Below are positions 9,306 to 21,370 of a stretch of 64,000 bases of DNA, piece by piece. The notes beneath the pieces were generated by a model, which searched no databases, was not told the origin of the DNA, and saw nothing but the letters and a program-made list of their open reading frames with translations. The stretch comes from Ascaphus truei (lineage: Eukaryota; Chordata; Amphibia; Anura; Ascaphidae). Location of the stretch: NCBI GenBank assembly GCA_036426205.1, contig WSYH01002419.1, positions 23,502 through 87,501 of the forward strand. The letters run 5' to 3'. The position numbers and the translations under genes were made by a program. Position 1 is the stretch's first letter; each line of letters opens with the position of its first letter.

Positions 9306-9829
9306 TCTTTGGTAAAGATCCTACAACACCCCGACTGATCACTGGCTCTGCACGGAACCTGGTGCAAGGTTGGAAGTCGGACAGTTTGTCTGTTGTGCGT
9401 GAGTCCCATGCAGCAGATTTTGAAAGATTCTCAGCGTGACATCCAACACAAGTGACCACAGCCCCCAAACGAAAAGGCAGGAGGCACAAAATCGAAACTG
9501 TAACACGTGAAAAGTAAAAAGGAAGTTGACACAGGGAATAGGATACGTGCACAGAACTGAAAGTCACTGGGTATGGAGCTATATGACTGCCTTGCGGTCA
9601 TTAAAAAGTCATTGCGGGGGTCTGTAACCAGTTCTACAAAGGGGACCAGATCAGAAAACATTTAGGAGTAGAAGGGTCAGAAGCTTATTATAATATCATT
9701 AAAGATACATTTAAAGACATGAAAATTATAATGTGTCAACATTTTGCAAGCATGAATGTCTATCTTTATTTATATTTTAACGCCATCCAGGTATGTAACA
9801 TCCATATCACATACATTTACAATACCCTA
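9306..9829. other. Unassigned sequence
   Basis: I see no exon, repeat boundary or tandem structure. Open frames here are short and lack recognisable similarity. Confidence 0.4.
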
Positions 9830-10024
9830 CCTACCCCTCCCCCCCCACACCCTCCACCTTACAAGGTCATGTGACGTTGCATTGCCATGGCAACGTGACG
9901 TCATGTGACCCCCACGGCGTCGGAGACAAGGTAAGTGACTTACAGAGGCGCCTCTCTCTGCCCTCCCCCCCCCCCCCCGACCCCACAAATTTTTTTTACA
10001 CCCCCCTCAGTTTGCACAGCCCTG
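9830..10024. mobile_element. hAT-like MITE fragment
   Basis: CG-rich sequence with long C runs ends in CAGTTTGCACAGCCCTG. Reversed, this resembles the CAGNGGTGCGCAAACT end of the complete hAT MITE at 59724-60005. The left end is not visible. Confidence 0.4.
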
Positions 10025-10798
10025 CCGTAACTTACAAGTGAGTTTCAGTGGGAAAAACTGCACTTTGCTCCTCGTGAAGCTCAGTGATATTCTGCGTTAT
10101 AAGTGGATTACCTGTGGGAAGAGGGTCACACGATACATCTACAATCACAGCCATTTTTCTTAGGGTTTAAAACTCCCCGGTGTGGCCAACTAATACGTGG
10201 TAATTGGAAGTGTAACAACGATAGCCCGGCTCCAAAGAAGTTTACATTGGATGGGCTGTATACATGGCTGTGCTCAGCCTCTCATACCTTTTCAGGGTGC
10301 TGGGTGGGTGCAGGCTGGGCGTGGATATGCAGATAGAATAAGGATGGGCGCCAGGAACTTTTATAGTACAGACAAGAGCGTTGTTCGCAGCCGTTGATAA
10401 TGCTCGATACTTTCTCATAGGCATTTACTGGTGTCAAACAATATGGTTACTCGGTGCTTCTTCCCCTGGTAGATGTCACCCCTACGCTGGGGAGGTACCT
10501 ATGCTGGTTTCCCTTAGTATTGTTTAGATTGGCAATCTCCTGCATAGCTTCAATAATGCCCTCTCTGAGGTGGACCCTTGTTGGGGGACACACACACTGT
10601 TCTGTGGGATCACTATTCCGTTTCGGCGCACGGCATTCTTAGTCTATACTTGTCGGATCAGGAGTTTAATTAGGACCTTCCGGTCGGGCCGATCCGATTA
10701 TGCTATGGAGCTTCTACTCTGAGAACTCCCTGCTGAGCACACGCTGACTCCTCTTCTGGCCAAAGGACAATCTTGTGCCATTACCATGGACTTAAATT
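10025..10798. other. Possible LTR remnant, otherwise unassigned
   Basis: The segment around 10345-10375 (ATGGGCGCCAGGAACTTTT) recurs at 58082-58101, in stretches that both look like parts of the same dispersed element, perhaps an LTR. No coding sequence is recognised. Confidence 0.3.
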
Positions 10799-11190
10799 CA
10801 GGGCAGGCTTTAGGCTTTTTTCCTGGGGGGGGGGGGGGGGGGGGGGGGTAGGGTTTACCTAGATGAGCAGCCCTCCTCCGGCAGCATCGTGGCGGCATGA
10901 TGTCACAGCGTCATGTGACGTCGCGTTGCCCTGACAACGCACAGCACCCCGTCATTTGTGATGTGTCACATGTTGCCATAGCAACGCGACGCTGCAGGAG
11001 GCAGCCCGCTGCGGAGAAGGTAAGAGAACACACACACCTCGCTGCCGGTCAAGGGGCTCCGCTCTCCCTCCTCCAGCTCCCCCCTTCCGGTCAGGTGAAA
11101 TTTGGATCCCAACAGAAGGGAGAGGAGGGAGTGCGAGGTCTCCAAAGGTGTGGGGCTCAAGGCGGCCACCTTGCCCTAAGGCCGGCCCTG
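10799..11190. mobile_element. hAT-like MITE with inverted ends
   Basis: The left end CAGGGCAGGCTTTAGG and the right end (reverse complement CAGGGCCGGCCTTAGG) form imperfect terminal inverted repeats of the CAGGGC... hAT type. The interior is CpG-rich with a palindromic TGACGTCGCGTTGC block. The flanking 8-mers do not match well, so the copy is old or the ends are approximate. Confidence 0.5.
10825..10848 (+). repeat. Poly-G run (24 G)
   Basis: Twenty-four consecutive G inside the hAT-like MITE. It is a potential G-quadruplex and a likely sequencing-length ambiguity. Confidence 0.9.
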
Positions 11191-11241
11191 TAAAATACCT
11201 CTAACTATATAGGGCACGTTCCTTAACTGAAAACAAACAAC

Positions 11242-11531
11242 TGTGACGGGACATCCTTAATACACAACTATACACACAGACCTATTTACAGGACTCACTG
11301 CGAGGCTTCACTCTGAACTCTGAGGAACCTGTTTCTAGAACATTGGGTGGAGTTATATATACCTTTCTATCTCCTTATAGTGACATCACTGGTCACAAGA
11401 AATACACAGGAGTGGCATCCCTTCTGCATCACATGATGAGGAGGGGAATAACCCGAGTGATCCCACACACTTAACCAATTAAAGGCTGTAACCCCTTATG
11501 CTAACTAGCAGTCCCCAAAGGGGGTGCTACA
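11242..11531. repeat. Possible small solo LTR
   Basis: The block begins TGTGACGGG and ends GGTGCTACA (TG...CA) and has promoter-like and ATTAAA sequences inside. Flanking bases do not give a clear duplication, so this is tentative. Confidence 0.3.
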
Positions 11532-11645
11532 CAAAAAAGGTAAGTAAGAGGCTCCTTAAAGCCACAAGAGTATTGTAATATAATTTGGGATACACTTAAA
11601 ATACTTATAAATAATAGCAAAATGTTAAAGTATACGCATTTGTAC

Positions 11646-11647
<2 letters not shown>

Positions 11648-11687
<40 letters not shown>
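11648..11687 (+). repeat. (CA)n microsatellite
   Basis: Twenty uninterrupted AC dinucleotides. Confidence 0.95.
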
Positions 11688-11689
<2 letters not shown>

Positions 11690-11691
<2 letters not shown>

Positions 11692-12180
11692 TAGTGTGAA
11701 CAAAATCGCAATTAGCTGCCATGCACCGTGGCAACTAGACAGACATTAGGAGAAGCAGAACACCAGTTGAAGCTTTACTAATCCCTAGCACCGGCACATT
11801 TAGTGAATAAAGGCCATAGAATCTGTGCCAGTGTTTTCTTCTTGTGTCTACATATCACTGTATTTTACTGCCACCGTCTTTGTATCTGGGGCTTTCCATT
11901 TACTCAATCCTCTCTGTCGCTTTCTGTGACCCTATCTCTGTCTAAATGGATCTCTTCCTAAAGTCTTTGTCACTACCTTCCCCTCTCTCTGTCTATCTCA
12001 TTCTTCACCCTCTGTCATGGTCTCAATCTATCTCCATTCCTGTTAGGAGTACTGTATAGGCAAAAATGAAACAATGGCTGTCTTCAATTGATAATAAAGA
12101 TGGGGACCGATAATGGCTTCCACGCATTGTGAATCTACAGTGTATCTTCTCTCTTGCAGATAATAAACTAACGAGAAGCA
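11690..12180. other. Unassigned sequence
   Basis: A pyrimidine-rich stretch (11870-12010) with many TCTC/CTGT words. No gene is seen. Confidence 0.4.
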
Positions 12181-12530
12181 TTAAATCAGCAGTTCAACCA
12201 AACCACCCCCCCCCCCCCCTTATTTTTCAGGATGGTCCTTCGGAGCTGAACTGCACTATTTTCAGCTCTAGAGACTCTCCAAGGCCCCGAGATAGTTACC
12301 AGTATTACTTCCTGGTTTGAAAAGAGGGATTTAAATGGCCGAACAATAGGAAGCCCCAACCAATGATGCTGCGCCTTCCTAACGGCCCATGGGTTGGCAG
12401 CCATTTTGTTTACCCCTGGAGGGAGATTTAAACCTAGTAACTTCCCTGGTAATTAGCTCATGAACCGAGGGTCCCTCAAAAGGTGAAAATAGCAAAATTG
12501 ACCTCTGGGGGTCCCCCCGTTCCAATGCTG
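12181..12530 (+). mobile_element. TTAA-type MITE, degenerate copy
   Basis: TTAA at 12181 is followed by ATCAGCAGTTCAACC, a relative of the AGCAGTCCAAG terminus. GCTCTAGAGACTC, an AATAGGAAGC block and GCCATTTTGTTTACCCC follow, all shared with 61900-62220. The right terminus was not found. Confidence 0.45.
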
Positions 12531-13766
12531 TAAAAAGTAAGAAGTGAGGACTTCTGTTCAATGTCAAAGAGAGAAAGAGAGAGACAGAGACAGGGTATCT
12601 CACTCATGCAATCACTTGAATGCAAGTTGGCGCATCGTATGCATTGACCCGCTTTTTGGTTCAGAGTTCCCATCCATTGCTTGATCACGTCATCATTTCA
12701 GCCCCTCCCCGCCATCCTACACACCTACACAACGGCAACCGTAACATGGTCGGGGGGCGGCACCTCCATACGCTGTTTACAAACCACCCGAAATTCCCAC
12801 TAGAGGTCAAAGAGGCATCAGAAAGTAGTGGTCGGGGGTAACTAAATATGGCTGGATCGTAATCCCACGAGCAGCGTGAACCATGAGCAGCAACAGACAA
12901 AAAGCCTCAGTGCTACATCCAATATGACAAATGCTCCTCCTCTACATAAGTGAGGGTCAGTTCGTTAAATTCATTGGCCAAAGCATTTTACGCTTGCAAA
13001 CCACGCCACAGTAGGACCTCTTTAACCACGAGCAGAGATTAAAATCAGTCCCTTTTTAATGTGGTGTCTGTAGAACGGTCTTGTGATTCAGGAATTCAGT
13101 TTATCTTACTAGCTTCTATTTTATCTATGTTGTATACAACTTGGGTAATTACAATTAGGGTTTCTGAGTGTTGTGGAAGTTGTATCGCAGAGCTCATGAG
13201 TTTGGAATGTGAGAAGAGTTAAGACCATGAAATCAGCCTGACAGGAGCATCTTTGGAACGTAGGAATAGTTGTAGGATAATAAGGATGGTTTTTGGATAC
13301 AAGGAGTAAAGAATCAGTCTGGAATAAGGGAAGTAAGTCAGAACAGAGATGGATAGAATGAGTAGAGACATCTCATAAGAATGTCAGAGATACAAATGAT
13401 ACTATGAATGTCTATAAAAGATAACAGCTTCAGACGAAAATATGTTTTCTTATTGATATTAATTGCCATGTATAATCTGGTTGATCGTGAGAAAGAGGTG
13501 TTATTGCCATGTATAGCTGGTTATAGGGAAAGAGGGTATAAAGGTTTTGCTTAGACAGAGGACAGAGCTAGGAAATACCAGCATGCTGATTAGTTCCCCA
13601 CTCAGAACCTGTACGCCTGTAATTTGCTTTCCGATCTTCAGTGTCATTATACGTCCCAGCTACATAACTCTGCCCGCACTGATTCCATGGCATCTGCAGA
13701 AGTGTACAGCAAACTGGACATTAAAAAGGAAGAAACAGAGCAAGCGGCCTTAACATACGCACACAG
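12531..13766. other. Unassigned sequence
   Basis: It includes a short GAGA-rich run at about 12568-12595. No coding exon or repeat boundary is recognised. Confidence 0.4.
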
Positions 13767-13768
13767 TA

Positions 13769-13998
13769 CAGCTCAACCCCGTTATAACGCGATCCGTTAC
13801 AACGCGAATCCGCTTATAACGCGATGCAAGGGTGGCTCCCAATTTTCATATTTATGAATACTCTACAACACGATTATTCGTGTCTTAAATACTTTATTGT
13901 ACAATGCATACAATTGTACATTATTTCCAACGCGATCCGCTTATAACGCGATGTGTTCCTTTTGACCCCAAGCACAGCGTTATAAGGGGGTTGAGCTG
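13769..13998. mobile_element. Tigger/mariner-type MITE with TA duplication
   Basis: The ends are CAGCTCAACCCCGTTATAAC at the left and its imperfect inverse (AGCGTTATAAGGGGGTTGAGCTG) at the right. TA dinucleotides flank both sides (13767-13768 and 13999-14000). Internal TTATAACGCGATCCG words are repeated in both halves. The CGTTATAACGCG terminus is typical of Tigger/pogo-like elements. Confidence 0.7.
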
Positions 13999-14342
13999 TA
14001 TGTATGTAAAATATATATATATAAAATTTATTTACACACACACACACACAAGGATTTTGTTCTGGACACCAGGGGGGAGGTCGCACAGAATAACATTACA
14101 AAACAGAATACTTGGGACATTGGGTGTGTCGGAAAAACAGACGTTCCCATTAACCCAAAGCTGTATTTCCAACAGGTAGCAGGAACGCGGCCTACGTTAG
14201 GATTCATTTCAGTACTTCCACTGAGATTTAATATTGAACGTGCACATTTTGCAGACGTCTTTGCGAACTTAATAAAGCAGATCCCAGGAGCGGAAATAGC
14301 GGAGTGCAGGTGGCACAACCTCCCGCACTGCAAGGGTTAACC

Positions 14343-14548
14343 CAGGAGTTCTGAACTCCCTTCCTTAAGACCTGCTCCCTCCCCCCCCCCAACAGGTCAA
14401 GGTTTCAGGATATCCCTGCTTCAGCACAGGTAGCTCAATCAGTCCCTGCTTCAGCACAGGTGGCTCAATCTTTGTCTATCCTTAAAACCTGACCTTTTGG
14501 GGGAATGGGGGGGGGGGGGGTCTTGTAGACTGGAGTTGAACACCCCTG
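14343..14548. mobile_element. Palindromic hAT MITE copy
   Basis: It shows the phrases of a dispersed family: AACAGGTCAAGGTTTCAGG, CCCTGCTTCAGCACAGGTGG (twice) and ending GGAGTTGAACACCCCTG. The best copy is at 34357-34499 with an 8-bp duplication. Here the interior half is duplicated and poly-C and poly-G tracts sit near the ends. Confidence 0.6.
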
Positions 14549-14868
14549 GATTAACCTACAAGCACGCCACTGTCCTCAGTTCCATTTCATCCCAGGCAGG
14601 ATTGTACTTTAAATTATTTCCCACCACTGTTCCCTCCGCAGCAAGTAACGCAGAGCATAGCTGCACCTGTACATATGGAGATTTATAGGGTTAGTAAAAC
14701 TAGTAGGAATGAAATGTCATTTTACAGCCTCAATACTCCCTCATTACTTCCCGAACTCCCGGGCATTGGAAACCCCACACTTATTTACAGCCACTGTCAC
14801 AGAATGTGTATACGGAAGGCTGGCTTGTAATCGGGTACGTGCTGTTTGGGCAGCTGGCTCTACACTTA
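14549..14868. other. Unassigned sequence
   Basis: Nothing recognisable. Confidence 0.35.
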
Positions 14869-15110
14869 TTGTAGAGAAAGCAAGAGAGAGCGAGGGGGAG
14901 AAATACAGAGCATGAGAGAGAAAGCGAGGGGGAGAAAAAGAGCAGGAGAGGGGGGAGAAGAGCGGGATAGGGGGGGAGAAGAGCGGGATAGGGGGGGTGA
15001 GAGATGGGAGGGGAGAAGAGCGGGATGGGGGGGAGAAGAGCGGGATGGGGGAGAGAAAGTGGGGGAAAGCGTGGGAGAGGGGGTGGAGGAGGAAGCGTGG
15101 GAGAGGGTGG
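14869..15110 (+). repeat. Purine-rich (GA/GGGA) degenerate minisatellite
   Basis: Almost pure A/G on the plus strand, with near-tandem units of the type GAAGAGCGGGATGGGGG between about 14950 and 15060. It makes spurious Glu/Arg/Gly-rich open frames. Confidence 0.8.
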
Positions 15111-16365
15111 GTTAATATATTAACCCCAAGGGTTAATATTTGGAGGGCAGCATACGAAGACGCGGAGTGAGTCTAACACATCTGTGTTATTTATTTTTGA
15201 TACAGCGGGGCGATCGAGCTGACCGCTACATTAGTGCGGCGCGCCCAATCCAAACGCACTTCCGATTCTAGCATCTGGCGCGGTCGTGTGATCACTCCTG
15301 GAGCGATAACGACACGGAAGTGCTCAAAAATCTAAAAAAAAATAAAAAGCGTAGATCAGATACATTTAAGTTATAGAACATGGCGCAGTTCTCAGTTCCC
15401 GTGCTTCCTAGGCATGCCTGCCTTTTAAGTGGGACTCCATTAAAGCTCGTGAGGTGTCTATTCTAAAAAGGAAGCCTCAGAGAAAATCAGTGCTTTGACA
15501 GGTCTAGTGGTTAAGGCTCAGCACACCCTCTGGGAAATAGGATTAGCGCTGTTTAGTACATTTAGGCCTGTGTCAGTGTTAGACCAGTACAGTGGATTTA
15601 AAGCAGCATTTTGCGCAGCTAGTTATATATTATATATTTTTTGTTTTATCTGCTCCGTGGTCCCCCAATATCTATGGGGACCCCTTGGTTCCTGCCCTCC
15701 GGCAGAATATGAGCCCGTCAGACACAATATGGCGGCGGGGTCAGGACCAATGAAAAAGCCCCGACGTCAAATCGGGAGATGACGTCTCACAGCTGGTGAC
15801 AAGGCGGCCATGTTTGTAGCATGGGTGTCAAAAACGCCACAAAATAAATAAGTTAAAAAAAAAAAGAGAGAGAGAAACGACAAATATCTGGGTAATTGGG
15901 GGAACCCACCAGTCAAGGCAAAGGTTAAACAAGAATATATCAATTTGGGGCGGGGGAGAGGAGAGGGATTGTCGCTTTAAAAACAACACAAGAGTGACAT
16001 TGTCCTTTATTTCCTAAACCTCAGCCACCCATTCATGTCGAGGAGGGGGAACTTTCATTAGAAAAACATACCGGGCGTTTCCTGTCAGGAAACAGCCGGG
16101 CCTCGGGCCTGCTAGGCTCCCACTCATAAAAGCGGCTCTCTCCACCACGGTAGTGAAGGTCGGGATTAACCCCTTCCGTGCCGGACGTGGATGTGAAGCA
16201 GAGGTCTTCCCTATCCCTTCTCTATAGGAAACGTAGTCATTCCTTAAAAGATGTAGAACTGTAGGTTTAGAAAAATCTAAAATTTCCCATTAAAAATGGG
16301 ACATCAGGAGTTGCGGAAATCAGGGCTACCTTCAATTACAAATAAAACTAAAATTGGTATTCGCC
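15111..16365. other. Unassigned sequence
   Basis: It includes CpG-containing blocks at 15220-15320 and 15650-15840 that look repeat-like but have no recognised boundaries. No exon is seen. Confidence 0.35.
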
Positions 16366-16654
16366 TAGGGTTGCCAGGTGGCTTCTCCAAAAATACTGGA
16401 CACAATGGTGAAAGGTGCGACGCGCTCCTCACACACACACTCACACATACACACACACACACACCTCTCTTTCAACTCCATGCCGTTTCCTCCTCTCTTT
16501 AGCCCCACCCCCAGGCTCCTGACACCTCATGCTGATTGGCTGTTTGGTAATGCAGCAAATCAGGATGGAGGCAGCTACCCCCTGGCAACAGACATACTCT
16601 CTCCCCTCTCAGGGAAATCCCACGGCCCCCCCAAGCTAGTCAGGTCACTATGTC

Positions 16655-17152
16655 CAGAGAGGTAATACATGTCCAGGAAGTTAATACCGGTATACACATA
16701 CATGTCCAGAGAGGTAATACCGGTATACACATACATGTCCAGAGAGGTAATACCGGTATACACACATGTCCAGAGAGGTAATACCGGTATACACATACAT
16801 GTGCAAGGAGGTAATACCGGTATACACATACATGTCCAGAGAGGTAATACCGGTATACACATACACGCCCAGAGAGGTAATACCGGTATACACACACACA
16901 CAACCAGAGAGGTAATACCGGTATACACATACACGCCCAGAGAGGTAATACCGGTATACACCTACACGCCCAGAGAGGTAATACCGGTATACACATACAC
17001 GCCCAGAGAGGTAATACCGGTATACACACACACACCCAGAGAGGTAATACCGGTATACACATACACGCCCAGAGAGGTAATACCGGTATACACATACACG
17101 CCCAGAGAGGTAATACTGGTATACACATACACGCCCAGAGATGTAATACCGG
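16655..17152 (+). repeat. 33-bp minisatellite, first block (about 15 units)
   Basis: The consensus unit contains CAGAGAGGTAATACCGGTAT followed by ACACATACACGCC. The first units have ATGTC where later ones have ACGCC. All six frames stay open across much of it, which gives artificial repetitive proteins. Confidence 0.9.
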
Positions 17153-17929
17153 TGTAACGGTATTTCTGGCCCGGCCTGACCCACCCAATCTCACATTGGC
17201 CCCTGTGGTCTAACCGGTCCCCATTACAGTGTGGTAGTGTCTGGTGGTGCACCTGTTGGCTACAGGACTCCTGAGTCTCCCGCATGATGGTGTGTGGGGA
17301 GGACCCGTCCAGACAGGCAGCTGAGGTAGTGTGCTGAGTCTCACCTAGTTCCAGTGCAGCGCCTCCACCTCATCAGGGTCCCTGCGTCCGCAAGGGGATG
17401 GTCCTGTTGAGGAACTCCTCCGTGGTGCAACCTCCTGTGTAATCATACTCTCACACACAGGGGTCTTTCTGATCAGCTCCATCTTTATTGTACAGGTGGG
17501 CATAGCTGCCCTCCACAATGGGGTGTACTCAGCCAATCATTTTCCAGCCGCTTCCCTTTGGTAGGTATGTCTCCTAAAATAGGGATTCACTGCTCTGTGC
17601 CAGGTCCCTGGACACAGACTCCTATATCAGCTACTATAACATAACCGTCCACTAGTCTCTGAACTCTGCAAACACCTTGCAAGAACTTGAACTCCTTCCT
17701 CAACACTAACTGTTAGTCACCGTGCTGTGCCTTATGTAACTTCTGAGGCTGACACACCTCTGACATCACTAACCATGGAGTCAGAGCATGTGACCAGTCC
17801 CATCCATACACAGGGCACCCCACCAGGGTGTGAGGGAAAACCTCCATGATTACTGCTGGCATGCCCACACTTACCAGGCCTTGCTGCCAGCAGGAGAGAT
17901 GACTGTAGGCATTTTACATGACCGCTACA
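17153..17929 (-). mobile_element. Solo LTR inserted in the minisatellite
   Basis: A 777-bp block, TGTAACGGTATTTC to GACCGCTACA, interrupts a minisatellite unit and is flanked by CCGG at 17149-17152 and 17930-17933. Removing it with one CCGG restores TAATACCGGTATAC exactly. A minus-strand AATAAA (in ACAATAAAGATGG, about 17478-17490) suggests the LTR points left. No internal retroviral sequence remains. Confidence 0.7.
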
Positions 17930-18290
17930 CCGGTATACACATACACGTCCAGAGAGGTAATACCGGTATACACATACACGCACAGAGAGGTAATACTGGT
18001 ATACACATACACGCCCAGAGAGGTAATACCGGTATACACATACACGCCCAGAGAGGTAATACCGGTATACACATACACGCACAGAGAGGTAATACTGGTA
18101 TACACATACACGCCCAGAGAGGTAATACCGGTATACACATACACGCCCAGAGAGGTAATACCGGTATACACACACACGCCCAGAGAGGTAATACTGGGAT
18201 ACACATACATGTCCAGAGAGGTAATACCGGTATACACATACATGTCCAGGGAGTTAATACCGGTATACACATACATGTCCAGTATTACCT
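17930..18290 (+). repeat. 33-bp minisatellite, second block (about 10 units)
   Basis: It continues the first block, with a higher-order alternation of ACCGG and ACTGG units and a return to ATGTCC-type units at the right edge. Confidence 0.9.
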
Positions 18291-18361
18291 CTAATTTTCT
18301 ACTGGACAGGGTGTCCAAATACAGGACAGTCCGGTTCAATACCGAACACCTGGCAACCCTA

Positions 18362-20795
18362 TACTCTTCCTCAATTAAAATGTTGGTAAATGTCTCCACG
18401 GTCATTTGAAAATATCCCAGTGAGGTCACAGAGACATAGTTGTTGACAATCCCAAATTTGCTGGGACAGTCCCACAAATGGCCAACATGTCCCCCGGGGA
18501 ATGTGTGACCCGGGAGCTGGACCGCGACCTCGAGGTGTGAGCTGGAGGTTGGACCTCAAGCAGTGGAAGCTGGAAACAGAACTGGGAGCCCACGCATTGA
18601 CCGGTCAGCGGGGGTCACGTGATCCCGTCACAGGAATCTACCTGGGCCGAGGTCACGTCAAGACAAGTCTACATTCTTGTGAAGGCCATTGATGTGCGGG
18701 GAGGAGGGGGTGGGGAGGGAGGGGAGATCAAGAGTGAGGAGCGGAGGTACAGGGGGTTTGGGGGAGGGAGATCTGATGGGGGTGAGGTGGCGTAACCATA
18801 AGGGATTGCGCGTGATGTACGCAAGGCAGAGAGTGACACATGGTGGGGGGCAGAGGCTGATAGGGAATAATTCAGGGGGACATTAATAATTGAAATTTGG
18901 AATAATTGAGTTTATTTTGTCTGGTTAGCACTACCCTTACAATTTTAAAATTGAATCTAGCACCTCATTCTGCCCTAAATCTTCACAGCAGTGCACCGCA
19001 ATCTTAACCCCATGACAGATGTCCCTGGAAACGTTTTTGGGGAATGTTGGCAACCGTGTGTCAAATTCTACAGAGGAGCGAGACTAAGCGACACAAAGGG
19101 AGCCGTTCTAAGGAGTTGCAGGAATGCCCTGTCAATCTTCTCTATTTTATATCCTGACCGTACACAGCAAAGTCACATTATCTAGAAGATTTATATATTA
19201 CAACATATATATTTTCTTACTGCTGGGATATTTTTAAATGGCCACCACTGATTTTTTTTCTTTATTTTCGGACAATGGCTTTAAAACTTGTTCCCGGTCG
19301 CTACAGCTTTGAAATCGCCGCCTTGTCATCTCAAAACGTCAGGATCGTTCTTATATTGTTACCAACAATAAATGACACAAATGGGCCTCCCCATCACCGT
19401 TGAAGGGACCAACATGGCAATGATGTAAAAAGGGTTCTAAAACGCCCTACACATAAATCAGGTGCCCCCATAGACGTAAGTGGGGTCATCCTTTTAAATG
19501 CTGTATCTGCATCCTGCACATGACAGCGGTTCCCAAAGAATGTATGCGGATCACCCTATTAAAAGTCAAACTCACCCTCTCGCATGCATCCCTTGTTCCC
19601 TCGTAGAATCCTAACAGACCCTACGATGCTTTGGATTCTGAGTCCGGAGGTCAAACTTCACGTTACTGTGGCCGAATAGGTTTCAAAACAGACTCTTAAT
19701 AATTAATGATGGAAAAAACTGCAAAGTAACCTTCCATTACGTGATTCTCTGCAGAAACACACTAACAAAGAACGCAACATGAATCATAAAAGCTTCTTTA
19801 ATATTTAATAGATCTCTTCTTGCCCTGTCCAACGCTGTTCTTATTTTTAAAATCCGCTGCTCCGTTCAGAAGATACAAACGTTTGAAATATTAAGCACCC
19901 GGGCGGTTAAAAGGGAGCTCTCTCCAGAGCCCAGTGCAGTCTAACCTCAGACACTAGAGATTAAAAAAAAAAACATGATTCTTAACACTTAAAAAATACT
20001 ATTCCTGCTGCATAATAATAATAATAATAATGTGTTTATGAACGATGGATGGATTAATATCTGTTTCTCGCCAGCACCTGTTGGGACCTGTTGCAGAACA
20101 CAGCAGGAGTGGGCTAATTAATGCGTCTCCGAAAATGATGACATACAGTATGCTAGTGTACATATAGATGTTGACTATCTCAAATCAATACGAAGATTTA
20201 AAGCTGCAATACTACTTTCCCCCTTTTATTTATTTTTTTCTTATTTGTATATGTGACAAAGTATAAAACTACAGTCGTACCTAAGCTGGCAATCGTTTGG
20301 TGCTCCTGTTCTAAATCTGTAAAAATCCTGATTGTGTGACTAACATAATGGCCACCTTTCAGTTTCTATGAAGCCTTGCGTCAGTGTAACTCAGCAGCTA
20401 CAATGTATCCTGATATTAGGGCAAACAACATCTATTATTACAATTTGCAGCTCAAACTGCTGGGAACACTGGCAACAAATTATCACAAGCAGGAAAGTGT
20501 TGCAAATATATTGCACTGCTGGGGAGGTGGACTAAAGTCTGCTATAGAAATCACAGGATGCTTTAAAACGAATTAAAATGGCATTAAGAGTTGAATAAAA
20601 AACTGAAAATTAAAAAACGGCTACAGAACTGATTTATGTTTAAAAATATAAAATAAAAAATAAAAAACATAAGATTTCACGTTTTGCTGCTATTAAAAGC
20701 ACGATCCACGCAGCACGCACAAAATCAAGGCAACTATTAATCAATAATTTAACAATTCAATGTTCTTATGCATAAGGTGACACTGTGCTTATTTG
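18362..20795. other. Unassigned sequence
   Basis: It contains a G-rich segment (18690-18870) and an (ATA)n run near 20011-20031. No coding exon is recognised; it is the longest stretch with no repeat I can name. Confidence 0.4.
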
Positions 20796-20799
20796 CACG

Positions 20800-20912
20800 T
20801 CATTACCCAGAATCCCTTGCTGCTGTGAAAGCATTGTATGGTAAGAGATCATTGGGAAATGCAGGGTTACAGAGCGGTCAGACGTGAATGTGCTCACAAG
20901 TGAAATTTTTAG
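20800..20912. repeat. Dispersed repeat (AGAATCCCTTGCTGC family)
   Basis: It contains CATTACCCAGAATCCCTTGC, then ATGCAGGGTTACAGA, then GAATGTGCTCACAAG. The same parts occur in reverse orientation at 21785-21895 and 57125-57240. Confidence 0.6.
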
Positions 20913-21029
20913 TCGACGGTCTTAAACAAATGTAACTGTTTTAAAAGCAAAGAGTTGGCAGCTTCTGTTACTTTGGAAACAAGTTATAAACTGCATTTCT
21001 TAGGGGCCTCTGAATGGGGAAGTGTTAGT

Positions 21030-21370
21030 CAATCCAAATGTTTTCTCTACCTGTGTCCCCCCTCCCCCCATCATTATCAGAGAACGGGTAAAGATAAGTG
21101 GAAGGGGAGAGCGGGGGGGCTTTGCCTGTGCAAACTCTTGTTGAACACACAGGAACATCAGACTAAAAGGAGCAGCCAGAGGTAACCTAACCCCTCCCAA
21201 GTCTCCGCTCACCAGGTTTGTAAACCTATTTAAAGTACTTTTGTGTCAGATTTGGGTTTAAACAAAAAGCATCAATTAAATGTAGCCGCGATAACACGTC
21301 ATTGCCATTAATATACTTTGTCCCTAGAAGGGATTTTAAAAGATGGCGGCAGGCGTTACCCACGTGTGTG
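21030..21370. repeat. Dispersed repeat shared with 60770-61008
   Basis: Shared words in order include TATCAGAGA, GTAAAGATAAG, AGGAGCAGCCAGAGG, CCCCTCCCA, a GTGTCAG..TTTGGGT block and CTAG(A/G)AGGGATT. The identity of this family is unknown to me. Confidence 0.5.

Larger units (their letters stand above)
16368..18359. mobile_element. TA-flanked MITE with an expanded internal minisatellite
   Basis: The ends are GGGTTGCCAGGTGGCTTCTCC and the inverse CACCTGGCAACCC, bounded by TA at 16366-16367 and 18360-18361. The same element occurs in a 306-bp form at 25967-26272. The non-array parts align in order: CCCCCCAAGCTAGTCAGGTCAC before the array, and the GTCCAGTATTACCTCT block after it. Here the central motif has multiplied to about 25 copies and a solo LTR has inserted into it. 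Confidence 0.7.

Noticed and set aside
11242..11531. Definite solo LTR
   Set aside because: TG...CA ends are present but flanking bases do not form a duplication, so it is listed only as a possibility.
16640..18290. Long repetitive open frames on both strands (up to 187 codons, Cys/Ile/Pro/Leu- or Tyr/Ser-Gly-rich)
   Set aside because: They are translations of the 33-bp minisatellite, whose length is a multiple of three; no start context, no domain and all frames are equally open.
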